Shown here piece after piece: positions 31,501 to 37,225 of a DNA stretch of 64,000 bases. How positions within the stretch are numbered: position 1 is the stretch's first letter; each line of letters starts with the position of its first letter. The notes beneath the pieces are model-generated. The model saw nothing but the letters and a program-made list of their open reading frames with translations. It was not told the DNA's origin and did no database searches. Where the stretch lies: assembly GCF_000002235.5 (NCBI RefSeq), contig NW_022145609.1, positions 30,543,301 to 30,607,300 on the forward strand, read 5' to 3'. The position numbers and the translations under genes are program-made. This DNA is from Strongylocentrotus purpuratus. Lineage: Eukaryota; Echinodermata; Echinoidea; Camarodonta; Strongylocentrotidae.

Positions 31501-33368
31501 GAGAAGATACGATCCATGACGTATGCCGGCCGAAGGTGCGGTGAGTTCTGGACGTTGTAAGCGCACTCTGGATGCTCCTTGACCCAGGGGCTGTCAAAGG
31601 AGGTGTGGTTCCAGACAACGTCGCATATGCTGAGGACGCCCCACTCCTGTTGCATCTTGGACACCAGACCTTGGACATCCGCAAGAGTGACCTTGTTACC
31701 GTTGCAATCGAGGGAGGGGTTGATGGCGTGCTGGTTGCGGATGGAGTAGGAGGAGTTGGACGCGCCAAGCTCCTGGATTGGCGTGAAGTGGATGACGTTG
31801 TAACCGGACTCATGGCTGACTCTCAGGCGATCCTCCCAGGTAGAGAATGGACCAAGGCTCTTGGTGAGTACTGTCTGTGCAGTGATGCAGTCCAGAGGAA
31901 GGATGTCTGTTTCTGAAGCAATGGTGAGGACAGGGTCTACCAAGAAGAACCCAGAGCCTTCCTCCTTGGTACTGTTGAAGAAATACCCCAAATAAAATTG
32001 TTCAGTAATAATTATAATAATAATAATCTTTTAATTCCACTCCAAATTTTATTGAGTTAAACCGAAAATGGAAATTCTTTTTGCCCAATTGATCATGAGC
32101 CACTGAGCAACGCCAGATCGACAATGCTCTTTCCTTTATTGTTGAACGCCAAACAAGGTAGCAGCAACTCCCGTCTGTTAACGTCTTTTGGTATGACCGG
32201 CCGTGGTTCGAACCCACGACCTCCCGGTTGTGTGGCGGACGCTCTACTGAATGAGCCAACACTCCAGTTTAATGAACATGTGAATCATATTGAATAGGGC
32301 AAACTATGCAATACAATGTCTCAGGGTACATGAATGTTTGTGGACTGGTACAAGATAGTTTTTTACACATAACCTTGAGTTATTTCAATCCCACATTCAT
32401 AGTATTTGGGTGATAATAATAATAGTGGGTTATTGTATAGCGCTCATATCTGTCATACGTGACACTCCTGGTGCTCTCAATTATTAGCCTAACGTTTGAA
32501 CGGCTGCCATACGGCGCTCTAGCATTTCAAGGAATCAATTCCTGCCAGGTACCCATTTACGTCACCTGGGTTGAGTATGGCAAATGTAGATCAATGTCTT
32601 GCCAAAGGACATTAGTGCCGCGGCGGGACTCGAACCGCAGACCTTGTGATCAACAGTCCGGTGACATATCCACTCGACCGCGACACCTGTTATCTATAGT
32701 GAAGTAGAACAGTAGTAGCTCACCTGTTATCGATAGTGAAGTAATACTGAAATGCTCCTGCAAGGCCCAGCTCCACCTTACAGAATCTCTCTGATGTATC
32801 ACACTGCGATTGGGATGCCATCTCCCAACCGACTTGGTAGAACTCCTTACGGCTGAAGGGTTTCCCTGAACCTGTGGGGGGATGGTTGGTGAAGACGTTC
32901 ACATTCCTTGCCTGTAGGGATGGGCCTAGCTGGAAGTGCAGTGTCCATCCTGTAGAATAAAGAGAGAAGTTTATCAATAAAAGAAAACCTAGGCTTGTAA
33001 TCCATGCTGCCACCACCAGGGGGGCATTTCACAGAACTTGTCATCAGTGATGCTATAAGCTACTGAAATCCTCGTTTCTGATTGGTTATCAGCAGATTTG
33101 TCACTGATTTTTGTCATTTGTCATTGAAAAAATGCTTTGTGAAACGGGTCCCTGAAGTACTCCTTTCAGATTAAAGGGTCAGGAAAATGGTTGGTGAGAA
33201 GCGTAAAATTCTTCCTAAAGTTTTCTTCTCTAATATGTACTTTGTCTCCCCCCCCCCACCCCCGAGAAAAACATCGACAAGAATGATCTTACCTTTTTTA
33301 AGTCTGTAGAGAGTTGTGTTTTTATGTTCCCCCTCATTGAGGATCATCTTCCTGATCTGACTGGCCAT
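8476..33368 (-). CDS. AGL: Glycogen debranching enzyme, complete gene, 26 coding exons
   Basis: Bifunctional cytosolic enzyme of glycogen breakdown. Its 4-alpha-glucanotransferase moves maltotriosyl units from branch stubs, and its amylo-1,6-glucosidase removes the remaining branch glucose. Joining the 26 exons listed below gives 4620 nt (1539 residues plus TAG), against about 1532 in vertebrates, with every splice phase consistent. The N-terminal transferase half (GH13-like) shows the nucleophile Asp530 in GVRIDNCHS, the acid/base Glu559 in VMAELF and the stabiliser Asp631 in DVTHDN. The C-terminal glucosidase half (GH133-like) shows Asp1103 in CWGRDTF and Glu1448 in [11 protein letters not shown]. 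Position numbers are my count. The gene looks intact and functional. Its introns are heavily loaded with MITEs, SINEs and exon-derived tandem repeats. A non-coding first exon lies probably 14-15 kb upstream. Confidence 0.96.
9114..9264. repeat. Foldback repeat in AGL intron 25
   Basis: GAGGCATAGTTGTTT at about 9137 pairs with AAACAACTATGCCTC at about 9230. The arms extend inward (CATCTTGCTATGACC / GGTCATAGCAGGATG) and outward (ATTGACTGCT / AGCAGTCAAT). Interrupted hairpin, no coding content. Confidence 0.75.
9549..9742 (+). mobile_element. C-family MITE
   Basis: Ends in TACAGTGAAACCTG and CAGGTTTGACTGTA, inverted repeats flanked by TA. Internal text such as GTGGTCTTTATAGGCA is shared with copies at 10972, 26176 and 29134. 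TA target and CAGT ends suggest a Tc1/mariner- or pogo-like source. Confidence 0.75.
9787..9874 (-). CDS. AGL: AGL coding exon 25, residues 1418-1447
   Basis: Encodes [18 protein letters not shown] then [10 protein letters not shown], matching the conserved segment just before the catalytic Glu. Acceptor TTTTCAG, donor CCA|GTAAGT; enters in phase 2 and leaves in phase 0. Confidence 0.95.
10657..10754 (-). CDS. AGL: AGL coding exon 24, residues 1386-1417
   Basis: Encodes [14 protein letters not shown] and [14 protein letters not shown]. Acceptor CTTTCACAG, donor CCTAG|GTGAGT, leaving phase 2. Confidence 0.95.
10853..11364. mobile_element. A-family MITE interrupted by a C-family MITE
   Basis: Left end TGTAAAGAGAATGTTGAGTTC, right end CTTTATCTTTAA. 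The middle is split by a C-family element at 10972-11136. The right end lies 6 bp from the donor of AGL exon 23, inside its intron. Confidence 0.75.
10972..11136 (+). mobile_element. C-family MITE nested in an A-family MITE
   Basis: Starts TACAGTCAAACCTGTCTATA and ends GCAGGTTTGACCG, inverted ends. It sits inside an A-family element, so it inserted later. Confidence 0.75.
11370..11572 (-). CDS. AGL: AGL coding exon 23, residues 1318-1385
   Basis: Encodes [20 protein letters not shown], then [13 protein letters not shown] and [13 protein letters not shown], well conserved in debranching enzymes. Acceptor GTTCAG, donor GCG|GTGAGT; phase 1 in, 0 out. Confidence 0.95.
11672..11715. repeat. TATC/TA microsatellite
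   Basis: Runs of TATC followed by (TA)n in AGL intron 22. Confidence 0.9.
11826..12104. mobile_element. Foldback element with tRNA-like B box
   Basis: Outer arms GTGGCTTACACCCAGTAA and TTACTGGGTGTAAGCCAC enclose a second, near-perfect hairpin at 11893-11991. That hairpin pairs CTGGTCCATGGCACAGTC with its complement through about 45 bp around CCAAGCTCTCCTGATTGG. Inside lies GGTTCAAGTCCCGC, a tRNA B-box-like string, so it may be a SINE pair fused head to head. Confidence 0.65.
12290..12415. repeat. CTC and ATC/GAT simple repeats
   Basis: Pyrimidine-rich CTC runs followed by GATGATGAT and then its complement ATCATCATC, giving a short hairpin near 12355-12395. Confidence 0.9.
12435..12547 (-). 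CDS. AGL: AGL coding exon 22, residues 1280-1317
   Basis: Encodes [20 protein letters not shown] and [11 protein letters not shown]. Acceptor ATGTAG, donor GAAG|GTGGGT; phase 2 in, 1 out. Confidence 0.94.
13037..13229. mobile_element. F-family MITE
   Basis: About 193 bp with inverted ends TTAAAGCCCCACTGCACTA and GGGGCTTTAA. A second copy at 30606-30801 has the matching GTGCAGTGGGGCTTTAA end. It lies 13 bp from the donor of AGL exon 21. Confidence 0.8.
13243..13378 (-). CDS. AGL: AGL coding exon 21, residues 1235-1279
   Basis: Encodes [30 protein letters not shown] and NRGLPATPR, the conserved block of the glucosidase domain. Acceptor GTGTAG, donor CCAAG|GTAAGG; phase 1 in, 2 out. Confidence 0.95.
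13490..13668. repeat. ATC-rich microsatellite next to an AGL donor
   Basis: About 180 bp of imperfect ATC/ACC triplets begin 12 bp inside intron 20. On the coding strand it reads GAT, so the retained intron would add an Asp-rich tail. Confidence 0.9.
13680..13791 (-). CDS. AGL: AGL coding exon 20, residues 1198-1234
   Basis: Encodes [19 protein letters not shown] and [17 protein letters not shown]. Acceptor TTTTACAG, donor CAAG|GTACAG; phase 0 in, 1 out. The open frame runs on into the intron repeat, but the splice to exon 21 restores family homology. Confidence 0.94.
13813..14221. mobile_element. A-family MITE, full length
   Basis: 409 bp with ends TTAAAGATAAAGTTGAGTT and AACCCAACCTTCTCTTTAA, near-perfect inverted repeats with TTAA edges. 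It is the best reference copy of the short subtype and starts 22 bp upstream of the acceptor of AGL exon 20. Confidence 0.85.
14877..15149 (+). mobile_element. tRNA-derived SINE, full length
   Basis: The head shows an A-box-like TGGTCTAGTGG and a B-box GGTTCAAGTCC. The body includes CACCCAGGTGTTAAATGGGTA and GCGCTATATAAAT, and the tail is (ATT)n. It ends about 30 bp from the donor of AGL exon 19, inside intron 19. Confidence 0.85.
15180..15405 (-). CDS. AGL: AGL coding exon 19, residues 1122-1197
   Basis: Encodes [32 protein letters not shown] and [19 protein letters not shown]. Acceptor CACCCAG, donor GCG|GTAAGT; phase 2 in, 0 out. Confidence 0.96.
15725..16003 (-). CDS. AGL: AGL coding exon 18, residues 1029-1121
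   Basis: Encodes [14 protein letters not shown] and the glucosidase catalytic segment [20 protein letters not shown], with Asp1103 as expected catalytic acid, then [12 protein letters not shown]. Acceptor CCACATAG, donor AAA|GTGAGT; phase 2 in and out. Confidence 0.97.
16092..16237. mobile_element. D-family MITE
   Basis: Inverted ends GGGGGCGTTTCATGAAAC and GTTTTGTGAAACGGGCCCC; the interior also folds (TGACAAATCTGC / GCAGATTTGTCA relatives). Second copy at 33019-33152. Confidence 0.8.
16400..16570. repeat. GA-rich low-complexity tract
   Basis: AGAGAGAAAGAAAGAGAG and a later G-run. Low complexity in AGL intron 17. Confidence 0.85.
16671..16804 (-). CDS. AGL: AGL coding exon 17, residues 985-1028
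   Basis: Encodes [35 protein letters not shown] and DLAWKTMN. Acceptor GTTTCAG, donor AACTT|GTAAGG; phase 0 in, 2 out. Confidence 0.96.
17150..17425 (+). mobile_element. LINE-like 3' region
   Basis: AT- and pyrimidine-rich untranslated-like text ends in GAAAATAAATGAATTGAATTG, the same kind of tail as at 2207-2229. No coding remains. Inserted in AGL intron 16. Confidence 0.45.
17772..17905 (-). CDS. AGL: AGL coding exon 16, residues 940-984
   Basis: Encodes [34 protein letters not shown] and KPATKQ. Acceptor TTTTGTAG, donor CAG|GTAAAA; phase 1 in, 0 out. Confidence 0.96.
18164..18532 (+). mobile_element. B-family MITE
   Basis: Ends TTAAAGGGATCC and GATGCCTTTAA; the interior matches the copy at 1177-1560. 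Its right end is 33 bp from the donor of AGL exon 15. Confidence 0.8.
18566..18834 (-). CDS. AGL: AGL coding exon 15, residues 850-939
   Basis: Encodes [38 protein letters not shown] and [17 protein letters not shown]. Acceptor TTTTCACAG, donor CAAG|GTACAT; phase 2 in, 1 out. The first ~110 bp and the acceptor are repeated twice more upstream. Confidence 0.94.
18725..19160. repeat. 145-bp tandem repeat made of the 5' part of AGL exon 15
   Basis: The unit runs from TTGGCTCTCATAGGGCT through the exon start and the acceptor into GATAGGATAGGGTTATTATT. Copies begin near 18725 (the true exon), 18871 and 19016, a period of 145-146 bp. The middle copy has lost one base in the exon part, so it is out of frame. 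The outer copy keeps frame but runs into a TAA just after the duplicated segment. Confidence 0.9.
19322..19580 (+). mobile_element. SINE, 5' truncated
   Basis: Starts at CAGGTGTTAAATGGGTACC, then CTGGCTGGAATGCTCCCCAG and AAGCGCTATATAAAAGC, and ends in (ATT)n immediately before the donor of AGL exon 14. A diverged subfamily shared with 28466 and 31001. Confidence 0.8.
19587..19821 (-). CDS. AGL: AGL coding exon 14, residues 772-849
   Basis: Encodes [36 protein letters not shown] and [15 protein letters not shown], the linker region between the two catalytic halves. Acceptor CCTGTCAG, donor TTCAA|GTGAGT; phase 1 in, 2 out. Confidence 0.95.
19872..20024 (-). other. Candidate duplicated cassette exon of AGL (exon 14a)
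   Basis: The 5' half copies the start of exon 14 ([18 protein letters not shown]... HITGLSN) behind an intact acceptor CCTGTCAG. It is joined to a diverged copy of the end of exon 13 (TSPMYTG...) and ends at ATAA|GTAAGG. The length is 153 bp with no stop, entering and leaving in phase 1, so inclusion between exons 13 and 14 would add 51 residues in frame. Whether it is spliced in is unknown; it may be a silent relic. Confidence 0.45.
20082..20372 (-). mobile_element. tRNA-derived SINE, full length
   Basis: On the minus strand the head has GTGTCGTGGCCGAGTGGATA and the B-box GGTTCGAGTCC. The body has CCAGGTGATGTAAATGGGTA and the tail is (ATT)n. A close relative of 32410-32690. It lies inside the duplicated exon 13-14 segment. 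Confidence 0.85.
20584..20695 (-). repeat. Diverged copy of the 3' part of AGL exon 13
   Basis: The plus-strand text GTATACATGGGGGAGGTAC followed by GTGTAGTGTGAGTTGTAAGA parallels GTATACATAGCGGAGGTATA and GTGTAGCGTGCGTTATGAGG in exon 13. An extra ~40 bp separates the coding-like part from a GTAAGG donor. Confidence 0.7.
20770..20966. mobile_element. A-family MITE, partial
   Basis: Starts TTAAAGATAAAGGGAGTTCT and follows the A-family text to about AAAGATTTATTTTGGACACC, then loses similarity. Confidence 0.7.
21338..21673 (-). mobile_element. B-family MITE
   Basis: Inverted relative to the copy at 1177: TTAAAGGGATCGTTTAAC on the left, CGGATCCCTTTAA on the right. Its right end is 19 bp from the donor of AGL exon 13. 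Confidence 0.8.
21693..21843 (-). CDS. AGL: AGL coding exon 13, residues 722-771
   Basis: Encodes [29 protein letters not shown] and PPLCIPG. Acceptor CTTCTCAG, donor CCTG|GTAAGA; phase 0 in, 1 out. Confidence 0.96.
22050..22100. repeat. Short telomere-like CCTAA stretch
   Basis: CCCTAACCCTAAACCTAACC, about four imperfect units inside AGL intron 12. Too short to be more than an interstitial simple repeat. Confidence 0.6.
22180..22900. repeat. 207-bp tandem array derived from the 3' edge of AGL exon 12
   Basis: Each unit contains the last ~65 bp of exon 12, its donor and about 140 bp of intron. The donor string CACCTGTGTATAACCCTGAT occurs at about 22256, 22451, 22658 and 22865 (spacings 195, 207, 207); only the last belongs to the true exon. 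The exon-like parts still read [17 protein letters not shown] without stops. Confidence 0.92.
22868..23017 (-). CDS. AGL: AGL coding exon 12, residues 672-721
   Basis: Encodes [37 protein letters not shown] and [11 protein letters not shown]. Acceptor TTCCACAG, donor CAG|GTGAGA; phase 0 both sides. Confidence 0.96.
23353..23745. mobile_element. A-family MITE, full length
   Basis: Left end TTAAAGAGAAAGTTGTGTTC, right end AGAACTCAACTTTACATTATAA. It follows the 13813 copy in reverse orientation. Its right end is about 41 bp from the donor of AGL exon 11. Confidence 0.8.
23786..23887 (-). CDS. AGL: AGL coding exon 11, residues 638-671
   Basis: Encodes [20 protein letters not shown] and [13 protein letters not shown]. 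Acceptor TTTGACAG, donor CAG|GTACAA; phase 0 both sides. Confidence 0.96.
23858..24165. repeat. ~100-bp tandem repeat including the 5' edge of AGL exon 11
   Basis: The unit starts in the first ~30 bp of exon 11 (GTAAGAGATCATATACTGACC on the plus strand) and runs into intron 10. The string TCAAACAGCAAAGC or its variant occurs at 23891, 23992 and 24099. The extra copies have lost the acceptor AG. Confidence 0.9.
24783..24946 (-). CDS. AGL: AGL coding exon 10, residues 583-637
   Basis: Encodes [26 protein letters not shown] and [16 protein letters not shown]. Asp631 of THDN is the third carboxylate of the transferase site. Acceptor TTACCTCAG, donor CAG|GTAACA; phase 1 in, 0 out. Confidence 0.97.
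24980..25095. repeat. Repeat with G-run
   Basis: GGGAGGGGGAAGGGGGG followed by CTAATTTGGCCCCC. This G/C-run texture recurs at 25328, 26725, 27560, 33695, 43985 and in the central part of the inverted duplication. Run lengths may be unreliable in assembly. Confidence 0.6.
25620..25743 (-). CDS. AGL: AGL coding exon 9, residues 542-582
   Basis: Encodes [20 protein letters not shown] and [18 protein letters not shown]. Glu559 of AELF is the transferase acid/base. Acceptor TGTGCAG, donor CGAG|GTTTGT (weak at +3 to +6); phase 0 in, 1 out. Confidence 0.96.
25860..26110. repeat. T-rich and CT-rich low-complexity tract
   Basis: Poly-T runs near 25989-26030 flanked by CTCTT-rich text. The open frames here are Phe/Ser strings without protein character. 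Confidence 0.85.
26176..26439 (+). mobile_element. C-family MITE carrying a SINE tail
   Basis: Begins TACAGTGAAAACTC and ends CACAGGTGGTTGCTAAAGCA. A truncated SINE (26272-26345: AAGCACTTAGAGACATTG...(ATT)n) interrupts it and is flanked by a repeated TACAAG, so the SINE inserted into the MITE. The right end is close to the donor of AGL exon 8. Confidence 0.75.
26457..26636 (-). CDS. AGL: AGL coding exon 8, residues 482-541
   Basis: Encodes [31 protein letters not shown] and [16 protein letters not shown]. Asp530 is the transferase nucleophile. Acceptor AATTAG, donor GAG|GTAAGC; exactly 60 codons, phase 0 both sides. Confidence 0.97.
26795..27042 (+). mobile_element. B-family MITE, 5' truncated
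   Basis: Contains the B-family text TCTATTGGGGAAAATGAGTA and ends GCCTTTAA, 26 bp from the donor of AGL exon 7. The left end is diverged or missing. Confidence 0.7.
27069..27213 (-). CDS. AGL: AGL coding exon 7, residues 433-481
   Basis: Encodes [19 protein letters not shown] and [20 protein letters not shown] then AGSK. Acceptor CCAATCAG, donor AAG|GTTCAA. The donor is weak but fits the family alignment, since the next exon begins VYLRRE. Confidence 0.92.
27555..27935. repeat. Poly-C run, GGGAAAAT-like repeat and ATC microsatellite
   Basis: A C-run of about 24 at 27559, purine-rich GGGAAAATTGG variants from 27650 to 27780, and (ATC)n from 27850. Low-complexity filling of AGL intron 6. Confidence 0.85.
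28042..28254 (-). CDS. AGL: AGL coding exon 6, residues 362-432
   Basis: Encodes [32 protein letters not shown] and [20 protein letters not shown]. Acceptor TTTCTCAG, donor AATGA|GTAAGT; phase 2 in and out. Confidence 0.94.
28466..28725 (-). mobile_element. SINE copy, truncated
   Basis: Contains AGTGCTTTTCAGGACCGAAG, GGAGCATTCCAGCCAGGTGT and CCCATTTAACACCTGGGTG. Same subfamily as 19322 and 31001, minus orientation. Confidence 0.75.
28951..29071 (-). CDS. AGL: AGL coding exon 5, residues 322-361
   Basis: Encodes [20 protein letters not shown] then [12 protein letters not shown]. Acceptor TTCCAAAG, donor CAGAA|GTGAGT; phase 1 in, 2 out. Confidence 0.93.
29134..29302 (+). mobile_element. C-family MITE
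   Basis: Begins TACAGTCAAACCTGTCTATA and ends GGTGGTCACTAAAGTAGGTT; internal text matches the copies at 9549 and 10972. Confidence 0.75.
29827..29990 (+). mobile_element. Pogo/Tigger-like MITE
   Basis: Ends TACAGTGGAACCTCC and GAGTTTCCACTGTA, with TA at both edges. The internal CGTATAAAGAGCTCAGATAT and TATAATAAGG resemble the CAGTGGAACC class of short mariner-superfamily elements. Confidence 0.75.
30449..30557 (-). CDS. AGL: AGL coding exon 4, residues 286-321
   Basis: Encodes [20 protein letters not shown] and [16 protein letters not shown]. Acceptor TTTTTGCAG, donor AAAG|GTAAGC; phase 0 in, 1 out. Confidence 0.94.
30606..30801. mobile_element. F-family MITE
   Basis: Ends TTAAAGCCCCTCTGCACTAG and TAGTGCAGTGGGGCTTTAA, inverted repeats with TTAA edges. 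Second copy of the element at 13037. Confidence 0.85.
31001..31225 (-). mobile_element. SINE copy, truncated
   Basis: Text ATATAGCACTTTTCAGGACC, GAGCATTCCAGCCAGTC and CCGGGTACCCATTTAACACC. Minus orientation, in AGL intron 3. Confidence 0.75.
31419..31971 (-). CDS. AGL: AGL coding exon 3, residues 101-285
   Basis: The longest exon, 553 bp. Encodes [71 protein letters not shown] and [19 protein letters not shown], the first strands of the transferase barrel. Acceptor TTCAACAG, donor CAT|GTAAGT; phase 2 in, 0 out. Confidence 0.98.
32020..32262 (-). mobile_element. tRNA-like SINE, different family
   Basis: On the minus strand the head reads TTGGCTCATTCAGTAGAGCG and then GGTCGTGGGTTCGAACCACG, a good A box and B box. 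The 3' part differs from the ATT-tailed SINE body, but ends in (ATT)-like text near 32010-32040. Confidence 0.75.
32410..32690 (-). mobile_element. tRNA-derived SINE, full length
   Basis: On the minus strand: GTGTCGCGGTCGAGTGGATA head, GGTTCGAGTCC B-box, and a short ATT-type tail at 32413. Nearly the same as the copy at 20082-20372. Confidence 0.85.
32724..32949 (-). CDS. AGL: AGL coding exon 2, residues 26-100
   Basis: Encodes [39 protein letters not shown] and [20 protein letters not shown], the N-terminal beta domain. Acceptor TTCTACAG, donor AACAG|GTGAGC; phase 1 in, 2 out. Confidence 0.96.
33019..33152. mobile_element. D-family MITE
   Basis: Ends GGGGGCATTTCACAGAAC and CTTTGTGAAACGGGTCCC; same interior as 16092-16237, with a short deletion. 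Confidence 0.75.
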
Positions 33369-33401
33369 GATGATCGTTGACCCCCGGGTTGAAAGGTCAA
33401 T
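33293..33401 (-). CDS. AGL: AGL coding exon 1, residues 1-25, with 5' untranslated part
   Basis: Coding is 33293-33368: [19 protein letters not shown] then LYRLKKG, aligning with the usual N-terminus of the enzyme. 33 bp of untranslated sequence precede the ATG, after a strong acceptor TTTTTCTTTCTCTAG, so at least one further upstream non-coding exon exists. Donor AAAG|GTAAGA, leaving phase 1. Confidence 0.93.
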
Positions 33402-34179
33402 CTAGAGAAAGAAAAATACAATGATAAAGTTGAATATGGACAGGCCAGGTGATATCTTGCCTCATTACAGGCTCATTCAAATATGACTCAGCAAAAAAAA
33501 GGCATGCTTTTATTATCATGATGATATAATTTTTATAATTATATAAATCATTTTTATGATGATTGAAGTTCAATGCACTTTCACAATATAGAGTGTACGC
33601 AATGGCATACACACAGAGCTCAGTGAACATGCGCAGTCCTTTGCTGGGTGCAGTTGCTATTCATTTACACTTTAACAAAAATGTGGCGCTTTGGGGGGGA
33701 GGGGAGGGGGGGGGGGGTACTGCGCCATATCTGAACTTATTACAAAGACAAAATCAGCTGCTGTTGCTCATTATAAATTTGACTATGACTAATGGTAGTA
33801 ATATACACTGTTGCGTACACTCGATATTGTCTGTCAGAGCCAAAAGGGTGTTAACACTGTTATAGAGACAGAGGGAACGCCCTTTTTGCTTCAAGCAGAT
33901 GACTTGTGAGTGATATCTTCAAAGGTAAAGCTACCGTCACAAAGGTTCGTATGAATCTCTGTTTTTCCATCCGTCTTTCTGAATTTCCATTGTCTGAAAT
34001 CGTTCGTACAGCGTTCATAGCAGTTCGTAATGGCATTTGTGAACGAGGCTTAAGAAGTGAATCTAACCGACAAGACAAAAATTAATATGAAAAAATTAAA
34101 TTCTTTTCTACACATTGAATGTATCAGTCGACACCTGGATTAACTAGCACATTGTTTCCTAAGCATCTAAATCTATGCT

Positions 34180-34265
34180 TAATAATAATAATAATAATAT
34201 TTAATTTTTATATAGCGCTTTAATGCTTATGTTCAGGCTTTACAAGATTATGCAGTGGCCACATC
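34180..34265 (-). mobile_element. SINE 3' fragment
   Basis: (AAT)n followed by TTTTTATATAGCGCTTTAATGC, the inverted 3' end of the ATT-tailed SINE family. Confidence 0.6.
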
Positions 34266-34290
34266 AGAGCTCATTTGATTTTAAAGGTAC

Positions 34291-34587
34291 TACGCTGTGA
34301 AAAGGTTGGTTGTTTTTCCAAACACTTTGCCCAACGTTGTGCCAATAGTCAACACAACCATTTATTGGGCAATATTTTGCCCAGTGGTATTGGTAAACGT
34401 AATTGTACCCAACTTCACACATGCATAATTGTTTCGTATTTTGCCCAACAGCTGGTCAAGATTGTCCCAACAAGTGAGCTACCGTAGTCGGGCAGTTGAA
34501 GGGTCATACCTTTGCCCAAATTTTGGTCAAATATAGTGCCCAACAGAAGAATTACCAAAGTAAATTTACCCATTTTTTCACAGTGTA
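34291..34587. mobile_element. MITE with CACTGTGAAAA ends
   Basis: TACGCTGTGAAAA on the left and TTTTTTCACAGTGTA on the right, TA at both edges. The interior is rich in the motif TTTGCCCAA / TTGGGCAA in both orientations. About 297 bp. Confidence 0.75.
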
Positions 34588-36072
34588 AGCTAGGTTCAAG
34601 TAATCTGCCATAGAGTACCAAAGTGCCGACGCCATATTCACTCGTTCTATACATCAGAGCCTGAGCATGAGGTTTATCCCACACTCATTCAAGCAACGAG
34701 AAGGAGCAGGGCAAATTCAGTGTTTGGCGCTAGTGTATGCAATTGTTTAGCGCAAAAAATGTTTGGAACCAGCAACCTTGACAGCTTGGCCAGTATGACG
34801 TCAAATTTCGGTACTCTATAGCTGTGAAAAATCAGTCTGAAAAGTAATGGGCAAACAAAACTACAATGCACAGGCCTTCTGGTTTGGAGAACAATTGTAT
34901 TCAATTGATCAACATATTGTTATAATGATGGTGTCTAGACTCTAACATTCTAGTTATTCAGACTAAATCTTAGACCATGGGGCGAAATAGAATTCTCAAA
35001 ATCAATTTTACTTTTTTGACAACGTATGTTTATATCCAATTTTTTAAATCATGAAATATTTCTCTAAATTTCAAGACAAATTTAATAAATGATGCAACTA
35101 CTTAAATGACCATGATGAAATTTAATTCTAAAAGCCAAATGCACACTGAAATGTGTACATTGTAATAATCACTAGGCTCTTGATCTCCTACTAGATCTTA
35201 TACTTTAAGCTCCGGAACTATCTTTTTTAGTACGTGAATTTCAAAAACTCAAGGACAACCATAATGCTCACATGATCATTACATCCCTGCATTTTAATCC
35301 CAAATCAGCTAGCAAAACACAACAAACAGCTAGTCCAGTGCTGCCACATTAATAACGAAATGTTAGAAAATCCAACATGCCTGCCACACACTTACAAGAT
35401 TTTGACTAAGATCAGACTGTGAAAGGAATTATATGTACATGATGCATAACACCTTCAGATATGAAATTTGATATAATTTCCTGAATAAGATTCCTAAATG
35501 ATAAAAATATTAAAACCACATTTTGAAGGTTATGAACTTTTCAAGCAAAGGATAGGTGGTAAATATCAAACCAATCCTGGGGGGGGGGGTGATACTAAGA
35601 TTTGGTTTTGACAGGGGTGTGCCGCTCAAGCCTCGAAACCCCTACCCATTTCTAAGGGTCATTTGGGGGGATTTTTCTTTAAGTAAGACAATTTTTCACA
35701 ATTTTTAAAAACCGGACCAAATCAGGGATATTTTGTTAAAAATGGAACCCATGTTTAGGGATTTTTCTTGAAAAAGTGACCCATTAAAGCAGCACCCCCC
35801 CCCCCCCTGCCCCACCGGGGACTAATCAAACAGGACTATCCCTGATTTGAAGCCAATTTGGCTTTCACTGAATGGAAGGCCTATAATAATGTATACCATA
35901 TATTGTTTCAATTTTTCTATTCATATGAAGAGCATCATGGGGAACCCCAAAATAAAGATTTCACACTTCAGAAGTTTCATTCCCGATGACATTGCAATTT
36001 CTTAACAATCTGACGGCAGCTAGTATGATCATATAGTATGTGCAGTGGACTTTAGAGTCAATTTCTCATCAT

Positions 36073-36559
36073 CAGAGCTGCCAACCTCCAGAACAGAAAA
36101 TCAGTAATCACAAGGCTCAAAATCAGTAATTTTAGGTATAAATCAGTAATTTCCTATGCTGCGCTATGAATCTAAAAAAAACGGCACGCCAACACTGCGC
36201 GGACGCATGATTATCTGAAATTTTTGGTGACTAATTTACTCACACAAAGTTGTTAAATATTAAGTTTCAGGTCATCACAACAGTTTTCCATGAAAAATGG
36301 CTCCTATTAATAGAATACTTGATACTTTTCCGTCTTTCTCAGCGAGTGTTGGAGGCCGCCATACTTCACAGCACTCGTTAAGATAAATCATATTTAAAAA
36401 AAAAAAAAAAAAATTAAAAAAAAAAAAAAAAAAAAAAAATTAAAAAAAAAATTAAAAAAAAATCAAAAAAAAAAAAAATCCGTAATTTGAGACAACATTC
36501 CGTAATGGTCGTTAATTTCCGTACCAATTACGGGAAATCCGTACTAGTTGGCAGCTCTG
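36073..36559. mobile_element. Inverted-repeat element with 6-bp target duplication
   Basis: Starts CAGAGCTGCCAAC and ends GTTGGCAGCTCTG (perfect 13-bp inverted repeat), flanked by CATCAT on both sides. The interior has several AATCAGTAAT/CCGTAATT motifs and long A-runs. Same family as 41909-42524. Confidence 0.85.
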
Positions 36560-36944
36560 CATCATCCATGTCCAGATCAACAATCTGTAGAGGAACAATG
36601 TACATGTAGACCAGCAAAGTTCATGGTCTAACAACGTTACATGGTCATGAATTGCATGACTCTGCATTAATAGCCAGCCATTGATTAAGATGGGTTTAGA
36701 TTTCATATACATGTAGGTTAATTTAACTCCCAAGCAGAATGCTCTTTTTGTTTCTTGACATCTAGGTCTCATTGCACTGAGCATGAAAGTATTAGCATAA
36801 TGATAAAAGTTAACAATGACAACAATATAATAAGAAATTACAAAAGTTAAACATTTGATTACAGTCCTGACCAAAAATCTAACACAAGCAGCAGGTGACG
36901 TGACAATTGAACCTCAAATAAATCTTATCATCTGGTGCATAGTC

Positions 36945-37225
36945 TCTACTCTTCTCCTTCTCTTCCCCTCCACCCTCCTCTTCCCTCCTCTACCCCTCCT
37001 ACACCCCTCCTCCTTCCTTCCACTCCTCCTCTTCCCCTCCCCTCCACCTTCTTCCCTCCTCCCCCTTCCCTCCACCCCTCCCCTCCACCCTTCCCCTTCC
37101 TTCTACTCCTTCCCTCCACTCCACCTCCTCCCCTCCCCTCCACCTTCATCCCTCCTCCCCCTTCCCTCCACCCCTCCCCTTCACCCTTCCCCTTCCCCTT
37201 CCCTCCACTCCTCCCCTCCCCCTCC
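36945..37225. repeat. Pyrimidine-rich minisatellite
   Basis: Repeated CCCTCCACC, CCCTCCTCC and CCTTCC units over 280 bp; a longer segment (CCTCCACCTTC...CCCTCCACCC) occurs twice, about 100 bp apart. Pro/Ser/Leu frames here are not genes. Confidence 0.9.

Noticed and set aside
31572..31916. 114-codon open frame on the plus strand
   Set aside because: It is the antisense of AGL coding exon 3, whose minus-strand translation matches the enzyme over its full length.
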